Positions 1-5,475 of a DNA stretch of 5,475 bases are shown here, in pieces. Within the stretch, counting starts at the first letter, position 1. Every line of letters starts with the position of its first letter. This stretch comes from an uncultured Clostridiaceae bacterium. Lineage in GTDB: Bacteria > Bacillota > Clostridia > Clostridiales > Oxobacteraceae. The stretch lies in the NCBI GenBank assembly GCA_937900065.1, contig CALCDS010000054.1:1-5475 (forward strand). The letters run 5' to 3'. Below the pieces are notes generated by a model, which ran no database searches, was not told the DNA's origin, and saw only the letters and a list, made by a program, of their open reading frames with translations. The translations under genes and the position numbers were made by a program.

Positions 1-54
1 CTTGATGATTTTAAACTGATAGACTTTGACCTTATCTATAACGCGATTAACTAA
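1..54 (+). CDS. C-terminal end of an upstream gene (partial; possibly GrdX)
   Basis: The first 17 codons of the window read open in frame 1 as LDDFKLIDFDLIYNAIN and stop at TAA 52-54. The stop lies only 15 bases before the trxB start, and the trxB ribosome binding site fills that gap, so the two genes are probably co-transcribed. In several clostridial glycine reductase operons the gene before trxB is grdX, a small protein of unknown function, so GrdX is the leading guess from position. The visible residues are too few to recognise a family. It could equally be another operon member. Confidence 0.55.
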   Translation, partial: LDDFKLIDFDLIYNAIN

Positions 55-69
55 AAAGGGGAGGGTTTT

Positions 70-999
70 ATGCCGGAAATATATGATGTTGTGATAATAG
101 GCGGAGGGCCTGCCGGGTTATCTGCCGGGCTTTACGGTTCAAGGGCGCGGCTTGATACTCTTATAATTGAAAAATCAAAATACGGCGGCCAGACGACTAC
201 CACATCAGAACTTGAAAACTATCCAGGCTCGATTCCAAATTGCACCGGCCCTTCATTGAGTCAAAGGATGAAAGAGCAGGCTGCAAGCTTTGGTACTAAA
301 TTTGTAAAAGATGAAGTGGCATCGATCGATGCATCCTCTGATATCAGGATAGTGAAATGCAAAGATGAGCAATATCATGCCAGGACCGTTATAATTGCAA
401 GCGGTGCCGAACCCGCAATGGCAGGTTTTAAAGGTGAGTCCGAATTCAGGGGAAGAGGAGTATCGTATTGCGCTACATGCGATGCCGACTTTTTTACAGA
501 TCTTGATGTAGCCCTTATAGGAGGAGGCGATTCGGCATTGACCGAAGCGCTTTATCTAACAAAGTTCGTAAATAAGCTTACCATTGTTCACAGAAGGGAT
601 GCGTTTAGAGGAACGAAATCATTGCAGGAGAGGGTATTTGATAATCCAAAAATAGATATAGCATGGAACAGCATACCTGTCGGGATAGTCGGAGATGAAA
701 TAGTGGAGGGGCTTAAGATAAAGAACAAACTGACAGGCGAGGTAACGACGCTAAATGTAAATGGAGTGTTTGTATTTGTAGGATTAAATCCCCTGTCCGA
801 TTTCCTCAAGGGTTTTGTGGATATGGATGAGAAAGGCTATATATTGACCGATGATGAGATGAAAACGAACATACCCGGGGTATTTGCGGCAGGTGATGTA
901 AGGCAAAAAACTCTAAGGCAGGTCGTAACTGCGGCTTCCGATGGAGCTGTTGCTGCAACCTCTGCTGAAAGATACATAGCCAGCAAGTTTGGAGAATAA
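70..999 (+). CDS. trxB: Thioredoxin reductase (NADPH, FAD-dependent)
   Basis: This is a 309-residue flavoprotein of normal bacterial TrxB length. It passes NADPH electrons through FAD and a redox-active disulfide to thioredoxin in the cytoplasm. The N-terminal FAD-binding Rossmann motif is GGGPAG at residues 11-16. The catalytic pair is CATC (Cys134, Cys137). A second glycine-rich nucleotide motif, GGGDSA, lies at 151-156. It is followed by HRR at 174-176 in the HRRxxFR pattern that reads the 2'-phosphate of NADPH. The C-terminal FAD motif GVFAAGD is at 270-276. The ATG start has a GGGGAGGG ribosome site four bases upstream. Placement before trxA and grdE says it serves as electron donor for glycine reductase. 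The HRR motif argues for NADPH rather than the ferredoxin-linked reductases of some Clostridia, but cofactor use is inferred. Confidence 0.96.
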   Translation: MPEIYDVVIIGGGPAGLSAGLYGSRARLDTLIIEKSKYGGQTTTTSELENYPGSIPNCTGPSLSQRMKEQAASFGTKFVKDEVASIDASSDIRIVKCKDEQYHARTVIIASGAEPAMAGFKGESEFRGRGVSYCATCDADFFTDLDVALIGGGDSALTEALYLTKFVNKLTIVHRRDAFRGTKSLQERVFDNPKIDIAWNSIPVGIVGDEIVEGLKIKNKLTGEVTTLNVNGVFVFVGLNPLSDFLKGFVDMDEKGYILTDDEMKTNIPGVFAAGDVRQKTLRQVVTAASDGAVAATSAERYIASKFGE

Positions 1000-1046
1000 A
1001 AGAATCAGTTGGAACATATTTAAGGATCAAATTTATTAAAGAATGT

Positions 1047-1236
1047 TGTTGATTTTTGAACAAATCCGAGTAAGCGATGTGAGCACTTTTGCTAAGTTCT
1101 TGGCGAAATTGCCGAAGCGAATCTTAGAACTTTTGCTGTTTGAACGAAGTGAGTTGCAAAAGTTCTTGATAAGCAAGAGCAATGAGCCTTAGAACTTAAA
1201 AAGTGTGAACAAGATGTGGATGTTCAAAAATCAATA
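1047..1236 (+). repeat. Intergenic repeat copy 1, about 190 bp, terminal inverted repeats, MITE-like
   Basis: This fills most of the 296-base trxB-trxA spacer. Its ends are inverted repeats: TGTTGATTTTTGAACA (1047-1062) pairs with TGTTCAAAAATCAATA (1221-1236), 16 positions with one G-T wobble. Inside, CACTTTT (1084-1090) can pair with AAAAGTG (1199-1205). Four alternating half-sites follow: AAGTTCT (1094-1100), AGAACTTTTGC (1126-1136), GCAAAAGTTCT (1156-1166) and AGAACTT (1191-1197). The outer and inner half-sites allow two side hairpins; the two central ones form a perfect 11-bp alternative hairpin. Related copies lie at 2984-3175 and 3731-3923. No open frame is conserved between copies and no target duplication is obvious. 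Mobility is inferred from the terminal inverted repeats and dispersal. Confidence 0.9.
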
Positions 1237-1295
1237 TGAAGTTTAAAAATCAAAGCTTAATTATGTTTTTTAAATAGTAAAAGGGAGGTATTGAA

Positions 1296-1616
1296 ATGAT
1301 CGAGGTAAACAAGGAAAATTTTGAAACTGAAGTTATCAATTACAAGGAGATGCCTGTATTTGTTGATTTTTGGGGTGACAAATGTGAAGTCTGCAAAGCA
1401 TTGATGCCTGATGTGCATAGGTTGGAGGAAAAGTACAAAAGCAGGATAAAGTTTTGCAGCCTGAATACAAGCAAAAACAGGAGGCTTGCCATAAGTCAGA
1501 GGGTTTTAGGATTACCTACCATGATAATTTATAAAAACGGCGAAAAGGTTGAAACATTGACCCCTGATAAAGTAACGGTCGAGTCAATAGAAGAGATGCT
1601 CAAGAAATATATATAA
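1296..1616 (+). CDS. trxA: Thioredoxin with atypical CEVC active site
   Basis: This is a 106-residue single-domain thioredoxin. It is the small cytoplasmic electron carrier that takes electrons from TrxB and re-reduces the Cys/Sec centre of GrdA after each glycine reductase turnover. The fold is supported by the VFVDFWGDKC stretch leading into the active site (Cys30, Cys33), the cis-proline region GLPT (Pro74), and the IIYKNGE strand-turn that follows. The active site reads CEVC rather than the usual CGPC, and the residue before it is Lys rather than Trp-Cys context. Non-canonical CxxC motifs are known in thioredoxins of amino-acid-fermenting anaerobes. The ATG start has a GGGAGGT ribosome site seven bases upstream. 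The stop lies 65 bases before grdE. A third cysteine, Cys54, lies outside the active site. Confidence 0.95.
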   Translation: MIEVNKENFETEVINYKEMPVFVDFWGDKCEVCKALMPDVHRLEEKYKSRIKFCSLNTSKNRRLAISQRVLGLPTMIIYKNGEKVETLTPDKVTVESIEEMLKKYI

Positions 1617-1667
1617 AGCGTTTAAAATTTTAAAGCAATATGGACTTTTAACAGAATCTAAATTTAA

Positions 1668-1676
1668 AGGAGGTGA
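1668..1676 (+). promoter_or_regulatory. Ribosome binding site that sets the grdE start at TTG
   Basis: AGGAGGTGA is a near-perfect anti-16S match. It rules out the longer in-frame reading from GTG 1673, because that codon lies inside the site itself. The next in-frame initiator is TTG 1682, five bases after the site, which gives the family-typical N-terminus MRLEIGNIF. An out-of-frame ATG at 1677 touches the end of the site and opens only a short frame. Confidence 0.85.
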
Positions 1677-1681
1677 ATGCC

Positions 1682-2968
1682 TTGCGTTTGGAGATTGGAA
1701 ACATATTTATTAAAGATGTTGAGTTTGGACCTGAGACAAAAGTCAAAGAGGGAGTATTGTATGTCAATAAACAGGAATTGATGAGCTTTATAGGGGGGGA
1801 TGAAAGGTTAAAATCCATAAATATAGATATTGCAAAGCCGGGAGAAGAGACAAGGATCCTGCCTGTAAAGGATGTCATTGAACCAAGGGTAAAAGTTGAG
1901 GGATCAGGAGGAATTTTTCCGGGCTTTATCAGCAAAGTCGATATGGTTGGACAAGGCAGGACCAATGTGCTAAAGGGTGCTGCCGTAGTTACCACAGGAA
2001 AGATAGTAGGTTTTCAGGAAGGCATAATCGATATGAGCGGGGAGGGCGCGAAATATACGCCTTTTTCAAAGACATTCAATATCGTTATATCGTGTGAGCC
2101 GCAGGATGGTGTAAAACAGCATGAGCATGAGGAAGCCGTGAGAATGGTCGGCTTCAAGGCTGCCGCTTTTCTCGGCATGGCAGGCAAGGATGTAAAACCT
2201 GATGAGGTCAAGGTGTTTGAAACATTGCCGCTGGGAGAGCAGGTTAAAAAATATCCTGCACTTCCAAAGGTTGTATATATTTATATGCTGCAAAGCCAGG
2301 GATTGCTCCATGACACCTATGTTTACGGCGTGGATGCAAAAAAAATACTTCCCACATTCGTATATCCTACCGAAGTATTCGACGGCGCAATAGTGAGCGG
2401 GAACTGTGTTTCAGCCTGCGACAAGAATCCGACATATGTGCATCAGAACCATCCTATAATAGAAGACCTCTACTCTAAGGATGGAAAGGATTACAACTTT
2501 TTAGGATGCATAATAACAAATGAAAATGTTTATCTGGCCGATAAGGAAAGGTCATCCAATTACACTGCAAAGCTTGCTGAATTCATAGGCGCAGATGCGG
2601 CCATAGTTTCCGAAGAAGGTTTCGGCAATCCTGATGCCGATCTTGTAATGAACTGCAACAAGCTTGAGGCTAAGGGCATAAAAACAGTGCTTGTGACCGA
2701 TGAATATGCTGGAAGGGATGGAAGTTCCCAGTCCTTGGCAGATTCCACTTCAAAGGGTGATGCGGTCGTAACCGCCGGAAACGCAAATGAACTTGTCAAC
2801 CTGCCTCCGATGAAAAAAGTGATAGGTTATCCTGAAGTTGCCAATGTAATAGCCGGAGGTTTTTCAGGAGCCTTGCATGACGACGGTTCGATCACGGCAG
2901 AGCTTCAGGTGATAACGGGTTCAACAAGCGAAGTTGGATTTGACAATTTATCGGCAAAGGGTTTTTAA
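1682..2968 (+). CDS. grdE: Glycine reductase component B, pyruvoyl proprotein subunit GrdE
   Basis: This is a 428-residue proprotein, the usual length for GrdE. GrdE is cleaved next to a cysteine that becomes an N-terminal pyruvoyl group, giving the two smaller component B subunits. The pyruvoyl carbonyl forms a Schiff base with the amino group of glycine. From the TTG start, the cysteine of the GNCVSACDKNPTYVHQNHP segment falls at residue 242, which agrees with the pyruvoyl-forming Cys242 known for this family. The N-terminus MRLEIGNIFIKDVEF and the C-terminal ITGSTSEVGFDNLSAKGF are also family-like. The GTG at 1673 would add three residues but lies within the ribosome site. It is a shared B subunit, pairing with GrdB, GrdF or GrdH depending on substrate. 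It acts in the cytoplasm. Confidence 0.96.
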   Translation: MRLEIGNIFIKDVEFGPETKVKEGVLYVNKQELMSFIGGDERLKSINIDIAKPGEETRILPVKDVIEPRVKVEGSGGIFPGFISKVDMVGQGRTNVLKGAAVVTTGKIVGFQEGIIDMSGEGAKYTPFSKTFNIVISCEPQDGVKQHEHEEAVRMVGFKAAAFLGMAGKDVKPDEVKVFETLPLGEQVKKYPALPKVVYIYMLQSQGLLHDTYVYGVDAKKILPTFVYPTEVFDGAIVSGNCVSACDKNPTYVHQNHPIIEDLYSKDGKDYNFLGCIITNENVYLADKERSSNYTAKLAEFIGADAAIVSEEGFGNPDADLVMNCNKLEAKGIKTVLVTDEYAGRDGSSQSLADSTSKGDAVVTAGNANELVNLPPMKKVIGYPEVANVIAGGFSGALHDDGSITAELQVITGSTSEVGFDNLSAKGF

Positions 2969-2983
2969 AATGATGCGTTATAA

Positions 2984-3175
2984 TGTTGGTTTTTTGAGCA
3001 ATCCGAGTGAGCGATGTGAGCACTTTTGATAAGTTCTTGGCGAAATTGCCGAAGTGAATCCTAGAACTTTTGCTTGTCTGAGCAAAGCGAGTTGCAAAAG
3101 TTCTTGATGAACGAGGAAATAGAGCCTTAGAACTTATAAAGTGTGAACGGGCGAACAGGATGCTCAAAATCAACA
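2984..3175 (+). repeat. Intergenic repeat copy 2, about 192 bp, terminal inverted repeats
   Basis: This is the same element as at 1047-1236 and 3731-3923, in the same orientation, filling most of the grdE-grdA spacer. It starts 15 bases after the grdE stop. The left end, TGTTGGTTTTTTGAGCA (2984-3000), pairs with TGCTCAAAATCAACA (3161-3175), with two unpaired T residues and one mismatch. Aligned by hand with copy 3 it differs at about two dozen positions over 190, so it is roughly 85-90 percent identical. The central AGAACTTTTGC / GCAAAAGTTCT inverted repeat is kept exactly, while the loop between them has diverged. Confidence 0.9.
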
Positions 3176-3209
3176 TCTTTAATTTGATTACATTTGTGAG
3201 GTGAATGAA

Positions 3210-3677
3210 ATGTTGCTAAAGGATAAAAAAGTCATAGCAATTGGAGACAGAGACGGAATACCTGGTCCTGCAATCGAGGCTGTTGCAAAAAGTGCGGGAG
3301 CAGATGTGGTATTTGCATCGACGGAGTGCTTTGTTTGAACTGCCGCCGGAGCAATGGATCTGGAGATCCAGCAAAGGGTTAAGGATTTAACCGAAAAATA
3401 TGGTGCTGAAAACGTGGTTGTTTTGCTTGGAGGATCTGAAGCGGAAGCATCAGGTCTGTCGGCGGAGACAGTAACTGCGGGTGATCCGACATATGCAGGT
3501 CCCCTGGCAGGAGTTAGTTTAGGACTTAAGGTATATCATGTACTGGAACCTGAAGTCAAGAAAGAATATGATCCTGCAGTATATGACGAGCAGTGCAGCA
3601 TGATGGAAATGGTGCTTGATGTAGATGCGATCATAAAGGAAGTAAAGACAATAAGGGACCAGTATTCCAAGTTCTAG
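3210..3677 (+). CDS. grdA: Glycine reductase selenoprotein A (GrdA), Sec at in-frame TGA 3336-3338
   Basis: Reading TGA 3336-3338 as selenocysteine gives 155 residues ending at TAG 3675-3677, the expected GrdA size. GrdA is the small common component of glycine, sarcosine and betaine reductases. Its Sec receives the carboxymethyl group from component B and presents it to protein C. The released protein is left as a selenide-sulfide that thioredoxin reduces. The family signature is clear: an IGDRDGIPGPAIEA segment near residues 15-28, then STECFVU with Cys40 and Sec43 forming CxxU, then TAAGAMDLE. The later ETVTAGDPTYAGPLAGV and the C-terminal YDEQCSMMEMVLDVD segments also fit. The ATG 3210 start follows GAGGTGA by five bases. 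Annotation without recoding would give a false C-terminal fragment from ATG 3354. The sequence shows no frameshift or damage. Confidence 0.97.
3336..3370 (+). promoter_or_regulatory. Sec UGA and putative SECIS hairpin in grdA
   Basis: TGA 3336-3338 is followed by TGGATC (3355-3360), loop TGGA (3361-3364) and GATCCA (3365-3370). The six pairs are perfect. The apical loop begins 22 bases after the UGA and has G at its second position. Both features fit the bacterial SECIS consensus recognised by SelB, where the hairpin lies within the coding sequence just after the UGA. No folding programme was run. Confidence 0.75.
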
Positions 3678-3730
3678 AAACAAAAATTATTTTTACTATA
3701 ATTTTTCTGCAAGGTTCTGTTAAAGTAGAA

Positions 3731-3923
3731 TGCTGATTTTTTGAGCAATCCGAGTGAGCGATGTGAGTACTTTTGATAAGTTCTTGGCGAAAGTGCCGAA
3801 GCGAATCTTAGAACTTTTGCTGATTTTGCGAAGTGAGTTGCAAAAGTTCTTGATGAGCGAGGGAATGGAGCCTTAGAACTTAAAAAGTGCGAACAGGCGA
3901 GCGAGATGCTCAAAAAATCAACA
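3731..3923 (+). repeat. Intergenic repeat copy 3, about 193 bp, terminal inverted repeats
   Basis: This is the same element as at 1047-1236 and 2984-3175, again in the same orientation, in the 297-base grdA-grdB spacer. The left end TGCTGATTTTTTGAGCA (3731-3747) pairs with TGCTCAAAAAATCAACA (3907-3923) at 16 of 17 positions. Compared with copy 1, a pair in the arm has changed on both sides (GAACA/TGTTC to GAGCA/TGCTC), and the T-run and A-run have both grown from five to six. The inner stem also holds: TACTTTT against AAAAGTG replaces a C-G pair with T-G. Outside the repeat the spacer holds only an AT-rich leader (3678-3730) and the grdB ribosome site. Confidence 0.9.
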
Positions 3924-3974
3924 CATTTTTAATGGAGCTTTCTGTAAATAAAAACTCCGAAAGGGGGGATATGA

Positions 3975-5279
3975 ATGATTCGCGTAGTTCATTATTTGAA
4001 CCAGTTTTTTGGACAGATAGGCGGCGAAGACAAGGCAGATACAAAGCCTTTAGTAAGGGAGGGCGTAGTAGGCCCTGGAATGGCTTTTAAAATGGCCTTA
4101 AAAGGCCAAGCTGAAATCGTGGCTACGGTAATCTGCGGTGATTCATACTTCAATGAAAACATAGAAAAGGCCAAAGCGGATATAATTGCGATGGTTAAAA
4201 AATACAACCCGGATTTGTTCATAGCAGGACCGGCTTTCAATGCCGGAAGATACGGCGTGGCATGCGGTGCGATCGCTAAAGCGGTCAAGGAAGGTTTGGG
4301 TATCCCTGTTGTTACAGGCATGTATATAGAAAATCCTGGGGCAGATATGTTCAGGAAAGATATATATATCGTTTCAACCAAAAACAATGCTGCCGGGATG
4401 AGAAATGCTGTGCCTGTCATGGCAAAGCTTGCGCTTAAACTGGCAAAGGGCGAGGAAATAGGTTCGCCTGATGAAGAAGGCTATATTGAGAGAGGAATAC
4501 GCAGGAATTATTTTTCTGAAGAGAGAGGCTCTATGAGAGCCGTTAATATGCTCGTAAAAAAATTAAAGGGTGAGGAATTTACCACTGAATATCCCATGCC
4601 TACATTTGACAGGGTGGACCCGAATCCTCCTGTGGATGATATGGCCCATGCCGTAGTTGCATTGGTCACATCCGGAGGTATCGTTCCAAAGGGAAACCCG
4701 GACAGGATAGAATCTTCATCAGCAAGTAAATTTGGAAAGTACTGCATAAAGGGCAAGCTTGATCTTACTGAGAAAGAGTTCCAGACCGCCCATGGCGGTT
4801 ATGACCCTGTATACGCGAACAGCGATGCCGACAGGGTATTGCCTGTTGATGCCATGAGAGAGCTTGAAAGAGAAGGGGTAATCGGTAAGCTTTACGATTA
4901 TTACTATGCCACGGTCGGAAACGGCACATCGGTCGCAAATGCCAAAAAGTACGGCGCAGCGATTGCCTCCGAGCTTAAGGATGCGGGCGTGGATGCGGTC
5001 ATACTGACATCTACATGAGGCACCTGTACTCGTTGCGGTGCAACGATGGTAAAGGAAATCGAAAGGGCGGGCCTTCCTGTAGTCCACATGTGCACAGTGG
5101 TTCCTATTTCATTGACTGTGGGAGCAAACAGAATCGTTCCGACAGTTGCAATCCCTCACCCACTAGGAAATCCATCACTCTCGCATGAGGATGAATTCAA
5201 TCTGAGGAAAAAACTTGTGCTGAAAGCTATAAAGGCATTGCAGACAAAGGTTGATGGCCAGACCGTATTTGAAAATTGA
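3975..5279 (+). CDS. grdB: Glycine reductase component B selenoprotein (GrdB type), Sec at in-frame TGA 5016-5018
   Basis: Reading TGA 5016-5018 as selenocysteine gives 434 residues ending at TGA 5277-5279, close to the family's usual length. This is the substrate-specific selenoprotein of component B. With pyruvoyl GrdE it activates glycine and passes the carboxymethyl group to GrdA. Family stretches include RVVHYLNQFFGQIGGED at the N-terminus, NPDLFIAGPAFNAGRYGVAC, VTGMYIENPG, and VTSGGIVPKGNPDRIESSSA. The redox motif LTSTUGTCTRCGA has Sec348, Cys351 and Cys354 (UxxCxxC). After it come VVHMCTVVPISLTVGANRIVP and AIPHPLGNP. The ATG start follows a GGGGGG ribosome site by six bases; an ATG at 3971 is out of frame. 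Directly following grdE-grdA, glycine specificity (GrdB) is most likely. The sarcosine paralogue GrdF is very similar and cannot be excluded. Betaine-type GrdH fits less well. Confidence 0.93.
5016..5046 (+). promoter_or_regulatory. Sec UGA and putative SECIS hairpin in grdB
   Basis: TGA 5016-5018 is followed by TCGTTGC (5030-5036), loop GGT (5037-5039) and GCAACGA (5040-5046), a perfect seven-pair stem. The loop starts 18 bases after the UGA and opens with GG, as the bacterial SECIS consensus expects. A competing five-pair helix, GCACC (5020-5024) with GGTGC (5037-5041), is possible but would bury the GGT loop. Confidence 0.8.
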
Positions 5280-5327
5280 TTGAAATAAATTGCAAGTTAA
5301 AATATGATTACCCGGTATGTTCCATTT

Positions 5328-5361
5328 AAAAAGGGGGTGGTGGCTGCACCGCCCCCTTTTT
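5328..5361 (+). terminator. Rho-independent terminator after grdB
   Basis: AAAAAGGGGGTGGT (5328-5341) pairs with ACCGCCCCCTTTTT (5348-5361) over 14 positions with one G-T wobble, around the six-base loop GGCTGC. The GC-rich core is followed by a run of five T. It begins 48 bases after the grdB stop. The A-run upstream makes it look bidirectional. It should end or reduce transcription before the expected grdC/grdD genes. Confidence 0.9.
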
Positions 5362-5362
5362 A

Positions 5363-5410
5363 GGAGCTTAAAAAGTGCGAATGGGCGAACGGGATGCTCC
5401 AAAATCAACA
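5363..5410 (+). repeat. Truncated copy 4 of the intergenic repeat (right end only)
   Basis: GGAGCTTAAAAAGTGCGAA (5363-5381) and the rest up to CAACA 5410 match the last part of the full copies, for example 3867-3923. It includes the right terminal arm as ATGCTCC then AAAATCAACA. Relative to copy 3 it lacks eight bases (CTTAGAAC), which removes the AGAACTT half-site, and no left half is present. It abuts the T-run of the terminator at 5361. It is a remnant or a recombination product. Confidence 0.75.
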
Positions 5411-5475
5411 TACAGTTTAGCATAGCCAAAACTCAAAGTGTGTTTAAAATATCCAGAAAGCTAAATAAAGCGGAG
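5411..5475 (+). other. Unassigned AT-rich end of window
   Basis: No gene, repeat or clear promoter was found. The final GCGGAG (5470-5475) could be the start of a ribosome binding site for a gene just beyond the window, where grdC would be expected by operon convention. This is a weak suggestion. Confidence 0.3.

Noticed and set aside
2940..2984. TTGACA (2940-2945) and TATAAT (2979-2984) as a promoter for grdA
   Set aside because: The hexamers are 33 bases apart, far from the 16-18 expected for the housekeeping sigma factor, and the second is followed directly by the repeat.
3210..3677. grdA as a pseudogene or frameshifted gene because of the internal TGA
   Set aside because: The stop falls exactly at the known Sec position, the frame is unchanged on both sides, and a SECIS-like hairpin follows.
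3697..3702. TATAAT before repeat copy 3 as a -10 box
   Set aside because: No -35-like hexamer is found about 17 bases upstream, and the stretch is simply AT-rich.
2892..3913. Two minus-strand open frames over repeat copies 2 and 3 share a peptide like SSKAxFPRSSRTFATxF
   Set aside because: The similarity comes from the repeated DNA. An indel shifts the frame between the copies further on, copy 1 runs into a stop in the same frame, and there is no ribosome site. It is not a conserved protein.
1047..3923. The repeats as a CRISPR array or integron attC sites
   Set aside because: The copies are about 190 bp, separated by genes, and lack regular short spacers, and no cas or integrase gene is present. 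The inner motifs do not match the attC core pattern.
3992..5087. Long minus-strand open frames opposite grdB (for example 3992-4420 and 4719-5087)
   Set aside because: They are shadows of a well-supported selenoprotein gene on the + strand, with no ribosome site or recognisable family.

Overview
The window carries most of a glycine reductase (grd) operon, all on the + strand. The order is: the tail of an unidentified upstream gene, trxB (thioredoxin reductase), trxA (thioredoxin), grdE (pyruvoyl-type component B subunit), grdA (selenoprotein A) and a grdB-type selenoprotein (substrate-binding component B subunit). A strong rho-independent terminator follows. Two genes, grdA and the grdB-type gene, contain an in-frame TGA that must be read as selenocysteine. 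Both TGA codons are followed at suitable spacing by a small hairpin that fits a bacterial SECIS element. The genes for protein C (grdC, grdD), which normally complete the system, would have to lie downstream of the window.

The gene set points to a strictly anaerobic, amino-acid-fermenting (Stickland-type) member of the Clostridia. AT-rich spacers, purine-rich Shine-Dalgarno sites, a TTG start and frequent AGA/AGG/ATA codons fit this. I cannot name a genus.

How the genes work together: NADPH electrons pass through TrxB to TrxA, which re-reduces the Cys-x-x-Sec centre of GrdA. The GrdE/GrdB component binds glycine through the pyruvoyl group made from Cys242 of GrdE, with the Sec of GrdB taking part. 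The carboxymethyl group is passed to the Sec of GrdA. Protein C (not in the window) then releases acetyl phosphate for ATP synthesis.

Layout: 1-54 end of upstream gene; 70-999 trxB; 1047-1236 intergenic repeat copy 1; 1296-1616 trxA; 1682-2968 grdE; 2984-3175 repeat copy 2; 3210-3677 grdA; 3731-3923 repeat copy 3; 3975-5279 grdB-type gene; 5328-5361 terminator; 5363-5410 truncated repeat copy 4; 5411-5475 nothing recognised.

The least expected content is the intergenic repeat. It is an about 190-bp element with 14-17 bp terminal inverted repeats and a nested set of internal inverted repeats. Three full copies and one remnant sit in the same orientation in four spacers of this one operon. Its arms show a compensatory base-pair change between copies, so a folded form (DNA cruciform or RNA) may have been conserved. 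I do not recognise it as a named family.
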